A stretch of DNA of 64,000 nucleotides from Kaiparowitsia implicata GSE-PSE-MK54-09C (GCA_019359435.1 JAHHHI010000089.1:1-64000), one strand, 5' to 3'. Positions 43,962 through 53,247 are shown, numbered from the stretch's first letter. Program-made: numbers and translations. Notes: a model not told the origin generated them from the sequence alone.

Positions 43962-45662
43962 TCAGAATGGAACCTCTTCATGCGTGGCGCGTCGAAACAG
44001 GGCCGCAGCCACGAGCCATAACAAGGTGAAAAACCCGGTAGCAGAGATGAGACGCAGGATTGTGGTGGCTTGGATGATCCCCGCCCCAGCAATCAGCGCA
44101 ATTGCGGCAACGGCGATCTGGCCGGCTGCTACAACCAACAATGCTCGCACCATACCCTCGGGCGCGAACCGTGCTTGCGCTGATACTAGTGCGCCCCCGC
44201 CCAAAGTGGCAAAATAAAGCAGATTGAAGCTGTTGCCCTCACTGCCGATCACGCCGACTGCCGCGATCACCCAGATCAGCAGGAAGCTGGTTCCCAGTGC
44301 AACCACTAGGCCCGCGCGGTAAAATAGGCTGGCGTTCCACGTGAGCGCGACTTCGAACATTAATCCAAAGCTGGTTAGCATGGCGGCCAGCCACAAGAAA
44401 TCCTCAGCGCCCCAGTTCATCTCATCGGATAGTTGCATGGCTAGAAAGGGCAGCAGCAGCACCAGCGCCGCTGCTAGCCAGCGAGCCATCCGCCAACGAT
44501 ATCGTACAAGCCAACCTGCTATCTCTGTCGCCATAATGGTCCTCCATGGGACAGTATCTGGCAGACTTATCGCGTGGGTGCCGATGCTGGCATGATGAAA
44601 ATGTGAGTGTTGTGTGAGATGGCGCGTTTTTCTCCAGCCGCACAGCCCGGCCGCGAGGCCGGCGCCAAACACCAGCCCTTCCACCGCGGCAAGCATCAAT
44701 TCTGCGGAAAGTGGCAGCCGGTCTAGCGGCACGAAAGGGCGCAGCCGACCCAGTGGGAGGTCGGACGCAAGCAGCGCGGCTGCCAGGCTGTCGAGACTGC
44801 CCGCCATCATCTGACCACCGACTGAGACAATCAGCACCGAAGCCACGGCACAGGCGATTGCAGTCCGGCCAATCTGGTGGATGGCAGGTCCGCCGAAAAT
44901 AAGTGCCTGTCCGATGGCACCGCCCAACACCACCCCCTCCCATGCGCCCGTAATCCTCTCCGGTGCAACCCCTAGCACCAAGGCGAAAGCATCATGTCCG
45001 ATGAGGTTGGACAGGCTGCCCACGATTAGCCCGCCTGCGGTCGCGCCCATCACCGCCTGCCACGGGTGCGAGATCCGGCCGCCCAGCGCTAGACCGATGC
45101 TGACAAACAGGCCCCCCAGGCTCCCGACCAGCACGCACAGCATCACAACAGAGACAAGGACCAGCACCGCCCCCGTCGCTGGGGTAGCCCGCGCAAGGGC
45201 TAAGGCGTAGCCATAGATTAGCCCACCAAGGAGGCCGGCGCCCGCTCCGCCGATCATTCCTGCCAGTGCGATTTCCACCGTTGGCAGGAAGCCCGTCTGC
45301 GTCTGTAGTTGCCGTTGTGCCGCGGCGGTCTCGCCGCGCCCGGCGTCGCCAGCCGAGACCGGGGCTATAAATCGATAACCATGCTTGGGCACTGTTACGA
45401 TGAAACGCGGCTGGCGGACGTCATCACCCAGCACTCGCCGGAGTGTCTTAATGCACTGCGTCAGCGCTTCGTCGCCGACTACCACGCCGTTCCAGACTAT
45501 TTCGAAGAAGTCGTCCTTGCTGACCAACTGCCCTTGCTTGTTCAGCAGCAGCACAAGTACGTCGAAATACCGTGGGTTGAGCTTGATCACTGTACCGTTA
45601 CGCCGCAATTGACGTTGATCAAGGTTCAGCTGAAATTCCTCGAATTCGAAAGTCCGCGACAT
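43962..45662 (-). CDS. Winged-helix (OmpR/ToxR-type) regulator fused to a large polytopic membrane domain
   Basis: 566 residues. Residues 1-100 are an OmpR-type winged helix (FEFEEFQLNLDQRQLRRNG, LNPRYFDVLVLLLN, DEALTQCIKTLRRVLGDD, ending FIVTVPKHGYRFIAP). From about residue 120 come some 6 membrane helices rich in Gly/Ala (MIGGAGAGLLGGLIYGY, LVSVVMLCVLVGSLGGLFVSIG). A second block of about 5 helices begins at residue 377 (MATEIAGWLVRYRWRM). GGGGGAGGT precedes ATG 45662. An in-frame internal ATG at 44534 has its own GGAGGA, suggesting a separate product of 190 residues. A ToxR-like one-component membrane sensor is likely; the signal is unknown. Confidence 0.8.
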   Translation of the reverse strand: MSRTFEFEEFQLNLDQRQLRRNGTVIKLNPRYFDVLVLLLNKQGQLVSKDDFFEIVWNGVVVGDEALTQCIKTLRRVLGDDVRQPRFIVTVPKHGYRFIAPVSAGDAGRGETAAAQRQLQTQTGFLPTVEIALAGMIGGAGAGLLGGLIYGYALALARATPATGAVLVLVSVVMLCVLVGSLGGLFVSIGLALGGRISHPWQAVMGATAGGLIVGSLSNLIGHDAFALVLGVAPERITGAWEGVVLGGAIGQALIFGGPAIHQIGRTAIACAVASVLIVSVGGQMMAGSLDSLAAALLASDLPLGRLRPFVPLDRLPLSAELMLAAVEGLVFGAGLAAGLCGWRKTRHLTQHSHFHHASIGTHAISLPDTVPWRTIMATEIAGWLVRYRWRMARWLAAALVLLLPFLAMQLSDEMNWGAEDFLWLAAMLTSFGLMFEVALTWNASLFYRAGLVVALGTSFLLIWVIAAVGVIGSEGNSFNLLYFATLGGGALVSAQARFAPEGMVRALLVVAAGQIAVAAIALIAGAGIIQATTILRLISATGFFTLLWLVAAALFRRATHEEVPF

Positions 45663-45762
45663 ACCTCCCCCGTTCGTCGAGCTCACGGATAAATACTCCA
45701 CCCCGCAAACGGATACAGCGTCACCAGACCTAACGTCGGATTCTGCATCTCCGCAATGAAAC

Positions 45763-45778
45763 CACTCCGCGCGGAGTG
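45763..45778. promoter_or_regulatory. Perfect 16-base palindrome upstream of the winged-helix membrane regulator
   Basis: CACTCCGCGCGGAGTG lies about 100 bases upstream of the regulator's start codon. Candidate operator, possibly autoregulatory. The rest of 45663-46075 shows no gene. Confidence 0.45.
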
Positions 45779-46075
45779 ACAGAAAACGCCAACCTTCATC
45801 GAAGTGCTATCTCATTCGAGTGAGGTCGGCACAATTATAGAAAATCCCATTACGGTCCAGAACCGACGGTTTCTAGCTAGGGTGGGGCTAGGGCCTTGGG
45901 GCTGCGTTATGCATCATCTTGGCACAGCACAATCAGCCTCCAGGCGTCGGGGAAAGGAAGGTGCTGTGCCAAAAGCATGCACTGAGAGCGCTGATCAGGT
46001 GCCGGGATCAAGCAATCACTGAGCTTGGTGCCCATTTTCGGCGCAAGGGCTATTTAATTCAGTTGGGGCGTGGGC

Positions 46076-46456
46076 CTATGGCGGGGAAAACGTCGCCAAA
46101 TATGCGATGACGTTGGCAACGTCATCGGGGTTCCGCAACCCCGTGAAGGCCATATTCGAGCCATTGACTACGCTGCGCGGCTTGGTGATGAATTTGCTGA
46201 GCGTTTCGATATCCCAGACCACCCCAGCCTCCCCAGCCTCGATCATACCGTCAGAATACTGGAATCCATCCAACGAAGCGGCTTGGCGACCAATTAGGTT
46301 GTTCAGATGAGGGCCGCTCTTGATCCCCTCGCCCACTACATGACAGCTAACGCACCTGTCGTTAAACATCTGCTCTCCCAGCGCCACGTCGCCCTGAGCT
46401 GCGGTTGCCCCGGCATTTGCGAGAACTGCTGCAATAGCAATCGCTGTTCGTTTCAT
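46076..46456 (-). CDS. Class I c-type cytochrome
   Basis: 126 residues with a signal peptide (MKRTAIAIAAVLANAGATAAQG, cut near residue 20-21). The heme motif is C35-V-S-C38-H39, followed by GPHLNNLIGRQAASLDGFQYS, and the probable axial Met102 lies in GSNMAFTGL. The C-terminal DDVANVIAYLATF helix is typical of mitochondrial-like cytochromes c2/c550. It is a periplasmic electron carrier. AAGGAGGT precedes ATG 46456, an excellent ribosome site; the longer frame to 46648 is ignored. Confidence 0.92.
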   Translation of the reverse strand: MKRTAIAIAAVLANAGATAAQGDVALGEQMFNDRCVSCHVVGEGIKSGPHLNNLIGRQAASLDGFQYSDGMIEAGEAGVVWDIETLSKFITKPRSVVNGSNMAFTGLRNPDDVANVIAYLATFSPP

Positions 46457-46572
46457 TTGAGACCTCCTTAGATCGCCCTCACGACCGGGTGGCAAAGTTG
46501 CGCGACCCTCACTTTTGAACCATGGTTGGCTCAGTGCTGCGCAAGATAGGAAGACGCCCCGATCCTGGTCTA

Positions 46573-46755
46573 TCATCCTGCAGGCGCCGGAGTAGGGGCT
46601 TGTACTAAGAGATAGCCGTCGCGATGGAGAAGCTCGTCCACCACCCAAGGCGATCCACCGATCAGCTCATCACCTGAAACGGTGGTGATAAAATACTGCC
46701 AGCCCAATGCGCGCAGGTGCTTTGGAATGGCCATCTGCGGCTTATCGTCAGGCAC
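46573..46755 (-). CDS. Hypothetical small protein or fragment
   Basis: A 60-residue frame from GTG 46755 (PDDKPQMAIPKHLRALGWQ, then VSGDELIGGSPWVVDELLHRDGYLL). The composition looks protein-like, and the frame continues upstream in a protein-like way (NAFYAGNDSRPTLLLV) to a stop near 46813, with no ATG. It may be a small gene starting at GTG or a truncated remnant. No family recognised. The remaining parts of 46457-47135 hold nothing I can support. Confidence 0.3.
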   Translation of the reverse strand: MPDDKPQMAIPKHLRALGWQYFITTVSGDELIGGSPWVVDELLHRDGYLLVQAPTPAPAG

Positions 46756-47135
46756 CAGCAGCAGCGTCGGTCGGGAGTCGTTGCCGGCATAGAACGCATT
46801 GGCCGGACGTTAGGAGAACCCAATCGTTCTGGAGAAATTACTTCCGCTACGCAGGTTCGCCAACGGACCATGGTCCAGTGTCGGCACTGGTCTATCGATC
46901 AAGAGGATGAGCCGCAGCGCTGCTGAGAGCCGCTTATTCTCTGTTCGCTCCATGAGTGCAGCTTTAGCTGAGCGAGAAGCGGCAGCCGGGCTTTTGGGGG
47001 CCTTATCAGCCCTGAAGTGGACTATTGGTCCCATTTTCGGGGGACCTTGGTCGATACCCCTGCTTGGCGCCCCCAGTTAGTTTGATTTGCCGAGTTGAAT
47101 CCGTGGGGGACATCTCGGGGTCAGGGGAGGGGCAA

Positions 47136-48410
47136 GTGGATTATCGAGCAATTTTCCAAGACGCCGTCGACACACTCCGGCAAGAAAAGCGGTACCGGGT
47201 CTTTGCCGATCTTGAGCGCATTGCCGGACGCTTCCCGCGCGCCATCTATCGGGACGCCGCGGACAATGCGCGGGAGATCACGATCTGGTGCTCCAACGAC
47301 TATCTGGGGATGGGCCAGAACGAGAAGGTTATCTCGGCCATGCAAGAAGCGGCCGGGCGCCTGGGCGTCGGAGCAGGTGGTACCCGCAATATCTCGGGGA
47401 CCAACCGCCCGCTGGTCGAGCTCGAGCGTTCGCTTGCCGACTTGCACCGCAAGGAAGCCGCGCTTGTTTTCACCTCAGGCTTTGTTTCCAACGAGGCAGC
47501 CATTTCGACCATCGCGCGGCTCCTTCCTGGCTGCATCATTTTTTCCGACCAGCTCAATCATGCCTCGATGATACAGGGCGTGCGCCAATCTGGTGCACAA
47601 AAGCAGGTCTTTCGGCATAACGACCTTGCGCATCTGCGTGAGCTTCTGCTGCGTGCTGCCTCCGACCGCCCCAAGCTTATCTGCTTTGAGTCCGTCTACT
47701 CGATGGATGGCGACGTGGCGCCGATTGCCGCTATTTGCGATCTGGCCGAAGAGTTCGGTGCCCTCACCTACATCGACGAAGTTCACGCCGTCGGAATGTA
47801 TGGTCCTCGCGGCGCTGGCATTGCCGAGCGCGACGGGCAGATGGACCGGATCGACATCGTGGAGGGCACCCTTGCCAAGGGCTTTGGCGTCATGGGCGGC
47901 TACATTACGGGCAACAGCGCCCTCATCGATGCGGTGCGCTCGTATGCACCAGAGTTTATTTTTACCACGGCCCTGCCGCCCGCGCTGTGCGCTGCGGCAC
48001 GGACTGCAATCGAGCATCTGAAAGTCTCCACGGTGGAGCGCACGCAACATCAGCGACAAGCGCAGCTGACAAAAAACGCCCTTATCGATGCTGGGCTCCC
48101 GGTGATGCCCACCAGCACCCATATTGTACCACTGATGGTTGGCGATGCACGGCGCTGCAAGACAGCGAGCGATATGCTGCTGGAAAAGCATGGCATATAC
48201 ATTCAACCGATCAACTACCCCGCGGTCCCTAAGGGCGCCGAACGGCTTCGCATAACGCCTTCCCCGCTGCACGATGATACCATGGTAGCCACCCTGCGCC
48301 ATGCCTTAGTACAGGTGTGGGATGCTCTGGAACTGCGTCGCGAGATCCCTGTGGATCACATTCCAGCGCGCGCGGTTGGCGCTGTCCCGCTTGCAATCGC
48401 CGGCGGTTAG
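47136..48410 (+). CDS. hemA: 5-aminolevulinate synthase
   Basis: 424 residues, the alphaproteobacterial (Shemin) ALAS. It has [80 protein letters not shown] and the PLP lysine K248 in EGTLAKGFG. It condenses glycine and succinyl-CoA to 5-aminolevulinate for heme. I chose GTG 47136 with GGGGAGGGG upstream, since the protein then begins [15 protein letters not shown] as in the family; the frame upstream to 47025 is not family-like. A small gene follows 8 bases after the stop. A cytochrome c gene is nearby but divergent. Confidence 0.93.
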   Translation: MDYRAIFQDAVDTLRQEKRYRVFADLERIAGRFPRAIYRDAADNAREITIWCSNDYLGMGQNEKVISAMQEAAGRLGVGAGGTRNISGTNRPLVELERSLADLHRKEAALVFTSGFVSNEAAISTIARLLPGCIIFSDQLNHASMIQGVRQSGAQKQVFRHNDLAHLRELLLRAASDRPKLICFESVYSMDGDVAPIAAICDLAEEFGALTYIDEVHAVGMYGPRGAGIAERDGQMDRIDIVEGTLAKGFGVMGGYITGNSALIDAVRSYAPEFIFTTALPPALCAAARTAIEHLKVSTVERTQHQRQAQLTKNALIDAGLPVMPTSTHIVPLMVGDARRCKTASDMLLEKHGIYIQPINYPAVPKGAERLRITPSPLHDDTMVATLRHALVQVWDALELRREIPVDHIPARAVGAVPLAIAGG

Positions 48411-48418
48411 GAGGTGCG

Positions 48419-48688
48419 ATGGTCCGGGACAGGTTTCTTGTGACGCCTTTAGCGTGTGGCTGGCAGGTGATCCATCAGAGCAAAACTCATGGTCGATATG
48501 CCACCCATTGCGAGGCGGCGCTGGCGGCGATGCTTCTGGCACAAATGGCAAGCGAGGTTGGCATATACGCCGAGGTAGTGATCGAAGCAGGTAACGGAAC
48601 ACAGCGGGGCTGGCCGATCCCCACCCACCCAAGAGCAGAGGCATCGCTCGCGGCACAGATCGTGGTTGTTGACCCCGCCGGCAGATAA
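48419..48688 (+). CDS. Small conserved-looking protein co-transcribed with hemA
   Basis: 89 residues starting ATG 48419 with a perfect AGGAGGT ribosome site, 8 bases after the hemA stop. The sequence RFLVTPLACGWQVIHQSKTHGRYATHCEAALAAMLLAQ, then AEVVIEAGNGTQRGWP is reminiscent of small DUF2188-like two-strand/helix proteins (a Trp-rich strand followed by an Ala-rich helix), but I do not assign a family. Coupling to hemA is the main clue to function. Confidence 0.65.
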   Translation: MVRDRFLVTPLACGWQVIHQSKTHGRYATHCEAALAAMLLAQMASEVGIYAEVVIEAGNGTQRGWPIPTHPRAEASLAAQIVVVDPAGR

Positions 48689-49382
48689 CCCTTATCCGGA
48701 TCGATGTTGTAGACGCGCTCGAAGACAATGCCTTTCAGGTGAATGAAGCAGACAGTGCACTGGAAAAGCTGTTCGGCATGCCTGCATCCAATGCTTGGTG
48801 ACCCTCTGGGCACTGGACGGTCTGCGTTTGGGTTCGTCAGTGCACGACAAGTGTTCCGAACATTTGCACCATCGTCGTCTCCGGCAAGAGCGCGGGTCAT
48901 GCCGACGTGCGCCCCGCCAAGTTCTCATTCAACCTTACAATTTCGGGAGAATTGCTGACACGACTTGCGAGCTCGTCGTCTCGGCGTAAGACATCCAAGC
49001 ACGATGGTTGGTTGGTGAACGTTCCCATATGCCGGCACCGGGGCGGAGTGTTGGTCGCAGTGCCAGAAGGCTGGCCCGAGCATCAGAGGTGATCTCCAAC
49101 TTATCGGGCGACGGTTCTTTGCTGGATCAATATCGAGCATGGTGGGACCGGCGACAAAAGTGCTGATCTTGATCTTCACACCGGCAGAACACGAGCACTG
49201 TTTTACCCCGACCCAAGAGAGGCCAGATTGCTGCCGGCCCAAGCCTTGCCCACGACGTTCACGTCAGCCGAAGCATTCTGGAAGCGGACAGGCGGCTTGC
49301 CCCGCCGGGTTCGCCATTGAATTGTGGACTTGGAACGGCCGCTTTGAGTAGCGACCGTCTCCCTGCTGAACGGCCTACATCT
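48689..49382. other. Long gene-poor stretch
   Basis: About 690 bases without a supportable gene on either strand. Frames of 60-137 codons exist but overlap each other, lack ribosome sites and have odd compositions rich in His, Cys and Arg. It may be a decayed locus; I could not identify the parent. Confidence 0.4.
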
Positions 49383-49407
49383 CTCAGGCGAGCGACTATC
49401 GCCTGAG
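49383..49407 (-). terminator. Hairpin after the AhpD-like gene
   Basis: CTCAGGCGA-(7-base loop)-TCGCCTGAG, a perfect 9-base stem located 6-30 bases beyond the minus-strand stop at 49413. No T-run follows, so intrinsic termination is unproven. Confidence 0.4.
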
Positions 49408-49412
49408 CGTGG

Positions 49413-49955
49413 CTATTCCCCGCAGAAACCTTGAAGGTGGACCGTGGCTGCCACAAGGCGCTGACAGAACCCGGCAGACGGGCTGCGCGACGCCACCGTC
49501 GACGCGTCGCCCCACAGAACAAGATCTGTAGTCCGTCGGAATTCCATCGACGCTACCTGAGCGGTTGAAATACCTGCATGAACTTGCCCAGTAGCCTGGG
49601 CCACTGCGATGGCCATCAGGATGTCGCCCTCAGAGGCGCCGTTGGCCAACGCGGCGGCAATATGGAAATAGAGACAGGAAGGGCAGGGGCCCTGTGCAGC
49701 GACGGCAACACCAATGAGTTCCCGGAGGTCGCCCTTTATTGCCAGATCAGGGTTCATCTGGTGAGCCGTAAAGGCTCCCCATACATTGGCGAGTTCTTCG
49801 CGCGGGAACTGCGAGAAAAAGGAAGGCATGAAGCCATAGGTTTCGCCGATGTCCTGGTATGCGATATGGGCGTCCTCCCCCATGGCCATTATGGGCACTG
49901 CGCAAAACGCGAGCGTGGTGGCCAAGGTGATGGCTAGGCGGGAACGGTTTGTCAT
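49413..49955 (-). CDS. Periplasmic AhpD-like (carboxymuconolactone decarboxylase family) protein
   Basis: 180 residues with a signal peptide (MTNRSRLAITLATTLAFCAVPIMA, cut near 24-26). The CMD/AhpD core follows: PDLAIKGDLRELIGVAVAAQGPCPSCLYFHIAAALANGASEGDILMAI with the redox C-x-x-C and the downstream His. Most AhpD-like proteins are cytoplasmic peroxidase partners; an exported one is less usual. AGAGGAGA precedes ATG 49955. The last 40 residues (after STAQVASMEF) look unlike the family and may reflect a shifted end. It is divergent from a winged-helix/TPR regulator. Confidence 0.8.
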   Translation of the reverse strand: MTNRSRLAITLATTLAFCAVPIMAMGEDAHIAYQDIGETYGFMPSFFSQFPREELANVWGAFTAHQMNPDLAIKGDLRELIGVAVAAQGPCPSCLYFHIAAALANGASEGDILMAIAVAQATGQVHAGISTAQVASMEFRRTTDLVLWGDASTVASRSPSAGFCQRLVAATVHLQGFCGE

Positions 49956-50044
49956 CGAAGTCTCCTCTGGTTTCGGTGCAGGAGCCTTCCAGCCATCGGG
50001 GGTTCGAGTCTTTTGAAGGAGTCGAATTCTTCCGAAAACGGATT

Positions 50045-51562
50045 ATGCTCAGGCCCATGCGCGCAACCTCGGGACCATTCACGCTGGACCATGATCGCCG
50101 TCAACTGACGCGCGATGGACGCACGCTCCCGATCGGCCAGCGGGGATTTGTCTTGTTCGCGGCCTTGGTTGAAGCAAAGGGTGAGGCCGTCAGCAAGGAC
50201 AAGCTGATGGAATGCGCTTGGCCTGGCCTAATTGTCGAAGAGAGCAACTTAAGTGTGCAGATATCGGCGCTGCGCCGGGCCTTGGGCGATGATGGTGATA
50301 GTTTCATCATCACTGTCCCTCGCGTCGGCTACCGCCTCGTTGCTAGAGCAGCACCCGTGCTTTTGCGTGGGCCGCCTCTGATCGCAGTACTCCCCGTCAC
50401 CAATCACGACAGTGGGGCCGAAAGCACATCGTTCGCGGACGGTATGGTTGATGATCTCATCGTTGCCCTCTCGCGCTTTCGGACCTTTGGTGTGCTCTCC
50501 CGCAGCGCAAGCTTTGCGCTGAGGGACAGAGGAAGCGATGCACTCGCAGCTGCGCGCGAGCTGGGCATACGCTATGCCCTCGAAGGTAGCGTTACGCGCG
50601 AGGCAAACCGGCTACGTGTAACGGCCAAGTTGCTCGATGCCGAGACGGGTACACCGCTCTGGGCGGAGAAATATGACGGCGACGTCACTGAGGTTTTCAC
50701 CTTCCAGGATCGCATCACCGAAGCTGTGGTTGGGTTGGTCGAACCCAAGATCCGCGTTGCGGAGATCGAGAGGGTGCGCCGCAAACCACCCGAAAGCCTA
50801 GATGCCTATGAATACTATCTCAAGGCTCTGCCTCTGATTTATGCTCCATCTCCGCAAGGGCATGAGCAAGCCCTGGCATTGCTGGAAAAATCGGTCGAAC
50901 TTGACCCAGGTTTTGGCCTGGCTGCGGCCTATGCAGCCTGGGTCTATGAGAAGCGGATCTCCAGTCGACTTCCATCCCTTGGCAACAGTGATCGAGACAA
51001 CTGCATTGCATTGGCCTATGCGGCTCTAAAAGCGAATAGCGATGATCCGCTGCTGCGTGCCATCTGCAGTTTCGTGCTCTATCGGGTGGAACGCAACGTA
51101 GCCATGCTCGAGGGTTTGCGTGAGGCCGTTCGGGCAAATCCGAACAGTGTAGTCATCCTAAATCTTTGCGGCATTGGTTATCAGATGAGCGGAGATGCAG
51201 ACGAAGCCCTTCGGTTTCGAACGCGCGCCTATGAGCTTGGTCCCAGTGCTCCTGACGCCTATGTGAGCCTGCACGGCATGGGCGCGGCCGAAATGATGCG
51301 GGGTAATCTCGAGACGGCAGTGCAATGGTGCCTGAGATCGCTTGCGACCTTCAACGAATGGCCCTTCACCTATATGACTCTCGCGACATGCTACGAGCGT
51401 CTAGGCCGAAGGGAGGACGCTAAAGCTATGGTCCAGCGGCTTCGCGAGTTGAACCCAACCCTAACACTATCTGCTCTGGAGGAGGGCGTTGACCGGTGCG
51501 ACGATGCCTACGGAGTCGCTGTTATCCCTAGCCTCCGGGCCGCCGGCCTACCTGAGCGATAG
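50045..51562 (+). CDS. Winged-helix/TPR transcriptional regulator (CadC/adenylate-cyclase-like family)
   Basis: 505 residues. An OmpR-type winged helix lies in the first 90 residues (GPFTLDHDRRQLTRDGRTL, NLSVQISALRRALGDDGD, FIITVPRVGYRLVA). It is followed by the domain IAVLPVTNHDSGAESTSFADGMVDDLIVALSRFRTFGVLSR, common in TPR-type cyclase-like regulators, and TPR repeats to the end (EQALALLEKSVELDPGFGLA, DEALRFRTRAYELG, then LRAAGLPER). No membrane helix or cyclase domain. The start is uncertain: ATG 50045 or 50057; GAAGGAG lies 24 bases upstream. It is divergent from the AhpD-like gene, its probable target. Confidence 0.82.
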   Translation: MLRPMRATSGPFTLDHDRRQLTRDGRTLPIGQRGFVLFAALVEAKGEAVSKDKLMECAWPGLIVEESNLSVQISALRRALGDDGDSFIITVPRVGYRLVARAAPVLLRGPPLIAVLPVTNHDSGAESTSFADGMVDDLIVALSRFRTFGVLSRSASFALRDRGSDALAAARELGIRYALEGSVTREANRLRVTAKLLDAETGTPLWAEKYDGDVTEVFTFQDRITEAVVGLVEPKIRVAEIERVRRKPPESLDAYEYYLKALPLIYAPSPQGHEQALALLEKSVELDPGFGLAAAYAAWVYEKRISSRLPSLGNSDRDNCIALAYAALKANSDDPLLRAICSFVLYRVERNVAMLEGLREAVRANPNSVVILNLCGIGYQMSGDADEALRFRTRAYELGPSAPDAYVSLHGMGAAEMMRGNLETAVQWCLRSLATFNEWPFTYMTLATCYERLGRREDAKAMVQRLRELNPTLTLSALEEGVDRCDDAYGVAVIPSLRAAGLPER

Positions 51563-51679
51563 TCCTATTGCAAACAGACCCCTAAGAGTTCGCCTACGCT
51601 ACTGATACGGCTGCTTTGGACTTTCGCAAAACCTGTCCCACGGGACGGAATGGTCCGACTACTGACCAAGTGTGCCGCA

Positions 51680-52360
51680 CTACAACTGCATCGCGCGGGC
51701 GCGGGCGCTCGCGATGTGGGCCTCCATGGCGGCAATTGCGCCGTTCACGTCGCGTCGCATTGCGGCTTCAAGGAAGGGAATGTGCTCAGCCATGACCGAA
51801 TTCACCAGCTCCGGCAGCATGCGCACGCGTTCGAAGCCGATGAGCCGGATCTTTATGGAATTGACGCGATAAGCATTGGAAATAATCTCATTGCCCAACC
51901 GGTCTATCATCAGGTCGTGCAATCGCCAGTCCATGGTCTGCGCCCGTTGCAGCAGGGCGGGCGTTACCTTCTTCCTGGCTTCGGAAGCAATCTCAAGGTG
52001 TTGCCTGTGCTCATCGGCAATCAGGTCATGGGGTGCCGAGCGAGCAAATTCGGCGACAGCCTCCCGCTCCATCATGAGGCGGAATTGGAAGGCGTTGCGG
52101 ATCAAATCGAGGTCCACATGGGCCACCTGCATGCCGCGCTTGGGCACAGTCTTGATCAGCCCGTCGGCCTCGAGCCGCGGCACCAGTTCGCGGATGGCGC
52201 CGAGCGGCATTCCGGTCATCGCCACCAATTCCCGCTGCGAAATGAACTGGCCGGGGCGGATGTCGCGTGACATCAGCCGATCGGTGAAGTTCCGATAGGC
52301 CAAATCGCGCATGGGGCGCGAAGGGCCATCAGAGAGCTCCGATTCCGGCCGTTCGTTCAT
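51680..52360 (-). CDS. GntR family transcriptional regulator (FCD type)
   Basis: 226 residues. The winged helix MRDLAYRNFTDRLMSRDIRPGQFISQRELVAMTGMPLGAIRELVPRLEADGLIKTVPKRGMQV is standard GntR. The C-terminal helical FCD ligand domain follows (LDLIRNAFQFRLMMEREAVAEFARSA, then RLHDLMIDRLGNEI and MAEHIPFLEAAMRRD). It shares a 4-base overlap (ATGA) with the aldolase gene upstream and probably senses the compound imported by the divergent TRAP transporter. Confidence 0.88.
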   Translation of the reverse strand: MNERPESELSDGPSRPMRDLAYRNFTDRLMSRDIRPGQFISQRELVAMTGMPLGAIRELVPRLEADGLIKTVPKRGMQVAHVDLDLIRNAFQFRLMMEREAVAEFARSAPHDLIADEHRQHLEIASEARKKVTPALLQRAQTMDWRLHDLMIDRLGNEIISNAYRVNSIKIRLIGFERVRMLPELVNSVMAEHIPFLEAAMRRDVNGAIAAMEAHIASARARAMQL

Positions 52361-53247
52361 GCGGATACCTTGGCAAAGAGTTCATCATAGCGGCGGCCCA
52401 AAAGCTCAGCCTCGGCATCGGAGAGTGGGCGCAGAGGGGCCCGCACGCGCTGCCATTCGGTATCGCCGCTGAGATGGCCGACAAGAGCCTTCACTGCCGG
52501 AGTAGCCGGATACTCCACGATGGCTTCAACCAGGGGGGCAAGCGCGGCACTGGCCGGCTTGCCGACCAACACGTCATTGAGCAGGTCAACGCGGAAATTG
52601 GCAACGCCGCTGATCGCGCCGGATGCTCCAAGCCCGACGCCCTTGTCAAGGACGCGCTCGTCGCCGATCAGGATGTGCAGATCGGGAAAAGACTGCAACA
52701 TGCTCAGGGCGTTATCCCAGTCGCCGGATGAATCCTTGACCCCGACAATCCGCCCTGGAAAGCGCGTACTGAGCGCTGCAATGGTCTCCCCCGTGACCTT
52801 CACACCGGTCACTTGCGGGATGTTGTAGAGGATATAGCCGGGACCATCGGCGGCTGTCTTTCCCAAAAGCGCCGCGTACCACTCAGTGACCTCGGCCGAA
52901 CCGACCCCCTTATAGAAGATCGGCGGCGTCACCAGCAATGCATGGCAACCGAATTCGGCTGCCACCTGTGCATGGGTGGCCGCATCGTCTACGGCCGACA
53001 CGGCGATCCCGGGCACGATCTGCGCACCATCAATCCCGCCCGCCCGCAGCGCCTCAAGCACCAAACGTCGCTCAGCGGTGCCGATCGAGGGGCCTTCGCC
53101 CGTAGTGCCGAATGTCGAAATGCCGGCGCAACCAGCGGCGATACAGGCGCGGGCATGGGGCACCAGCTTACCTATGTCGATGGCGCCATCCACGCCAAAC
53201 GGCGTCGTCATGGCTGCGAAAATGCCGAACTGCTTGTCCTTGCCCAT
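52357..53247 (-). CDS. DapA/NanA superfamily aldolase (dihydrodipicolinate synthase family)
   Basis: 296 residues, the standard family length. Motifs: FAAMTTPFGVDGAIDIGKL, GISTFGTTGEGPSIG (substrate loop GTTGE), GYILYNIPQVTGVKV with the catalytic Tyr, and IVGVKDSSGDWDN with the Schiff-base Lys. Housekeeping dapA would not normally sit with a GntR regulator and TRAP genes, so this is more likely a catabolic 2-oxo acid aldolase or dehydratase. The KDSSGD form differs from that of sialic acid lyases. ATG 53247 was chosen from family alignment. Confidence 0.85.
   Translation of the reverse strand: MGKDKQFGIFAAMTTPFGVDGAIDIGKLVPHARACIAAGCAGISTFGTTGEGPSIGTAERRLVLEALRAGGIDGAQIVPGIAVSAVDDAATHAQVAAEFGCHALLVTPPIFYKGVGSAEVTEWYAALLGKTAADGPGYILYNIPQVTGVKVTGETIAALSTRFPGRIVGVKDSSGDWDNALSMLQSFPDLHILIGDERVLDKGVGLGASGAISGVANFRVDLLNDVLVGKPASAALAPLVEAIVEYPATPAVKALVGHLSGDTEWQRVRAPLRPLSDAEAELLGRRYDELFAKVSA

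Noticed and set aside
46840-46857. An 18-base sequence (ACTTCCGCTACGCAGGTT) recurs at 56591-56608 with one change, both in intergenic DNA
   Set aside because: In 64 kb one or a few such pairs are expected by chance, and the similarity does not extend beyond it.
49996-50015. GGTTCGAGTC, a T-loop-like sequence suggesting a tRNA 3' end
   Set aside because: No matching acceptor, D or anticodon stems around it, and it lies in the leader of a protein gene.
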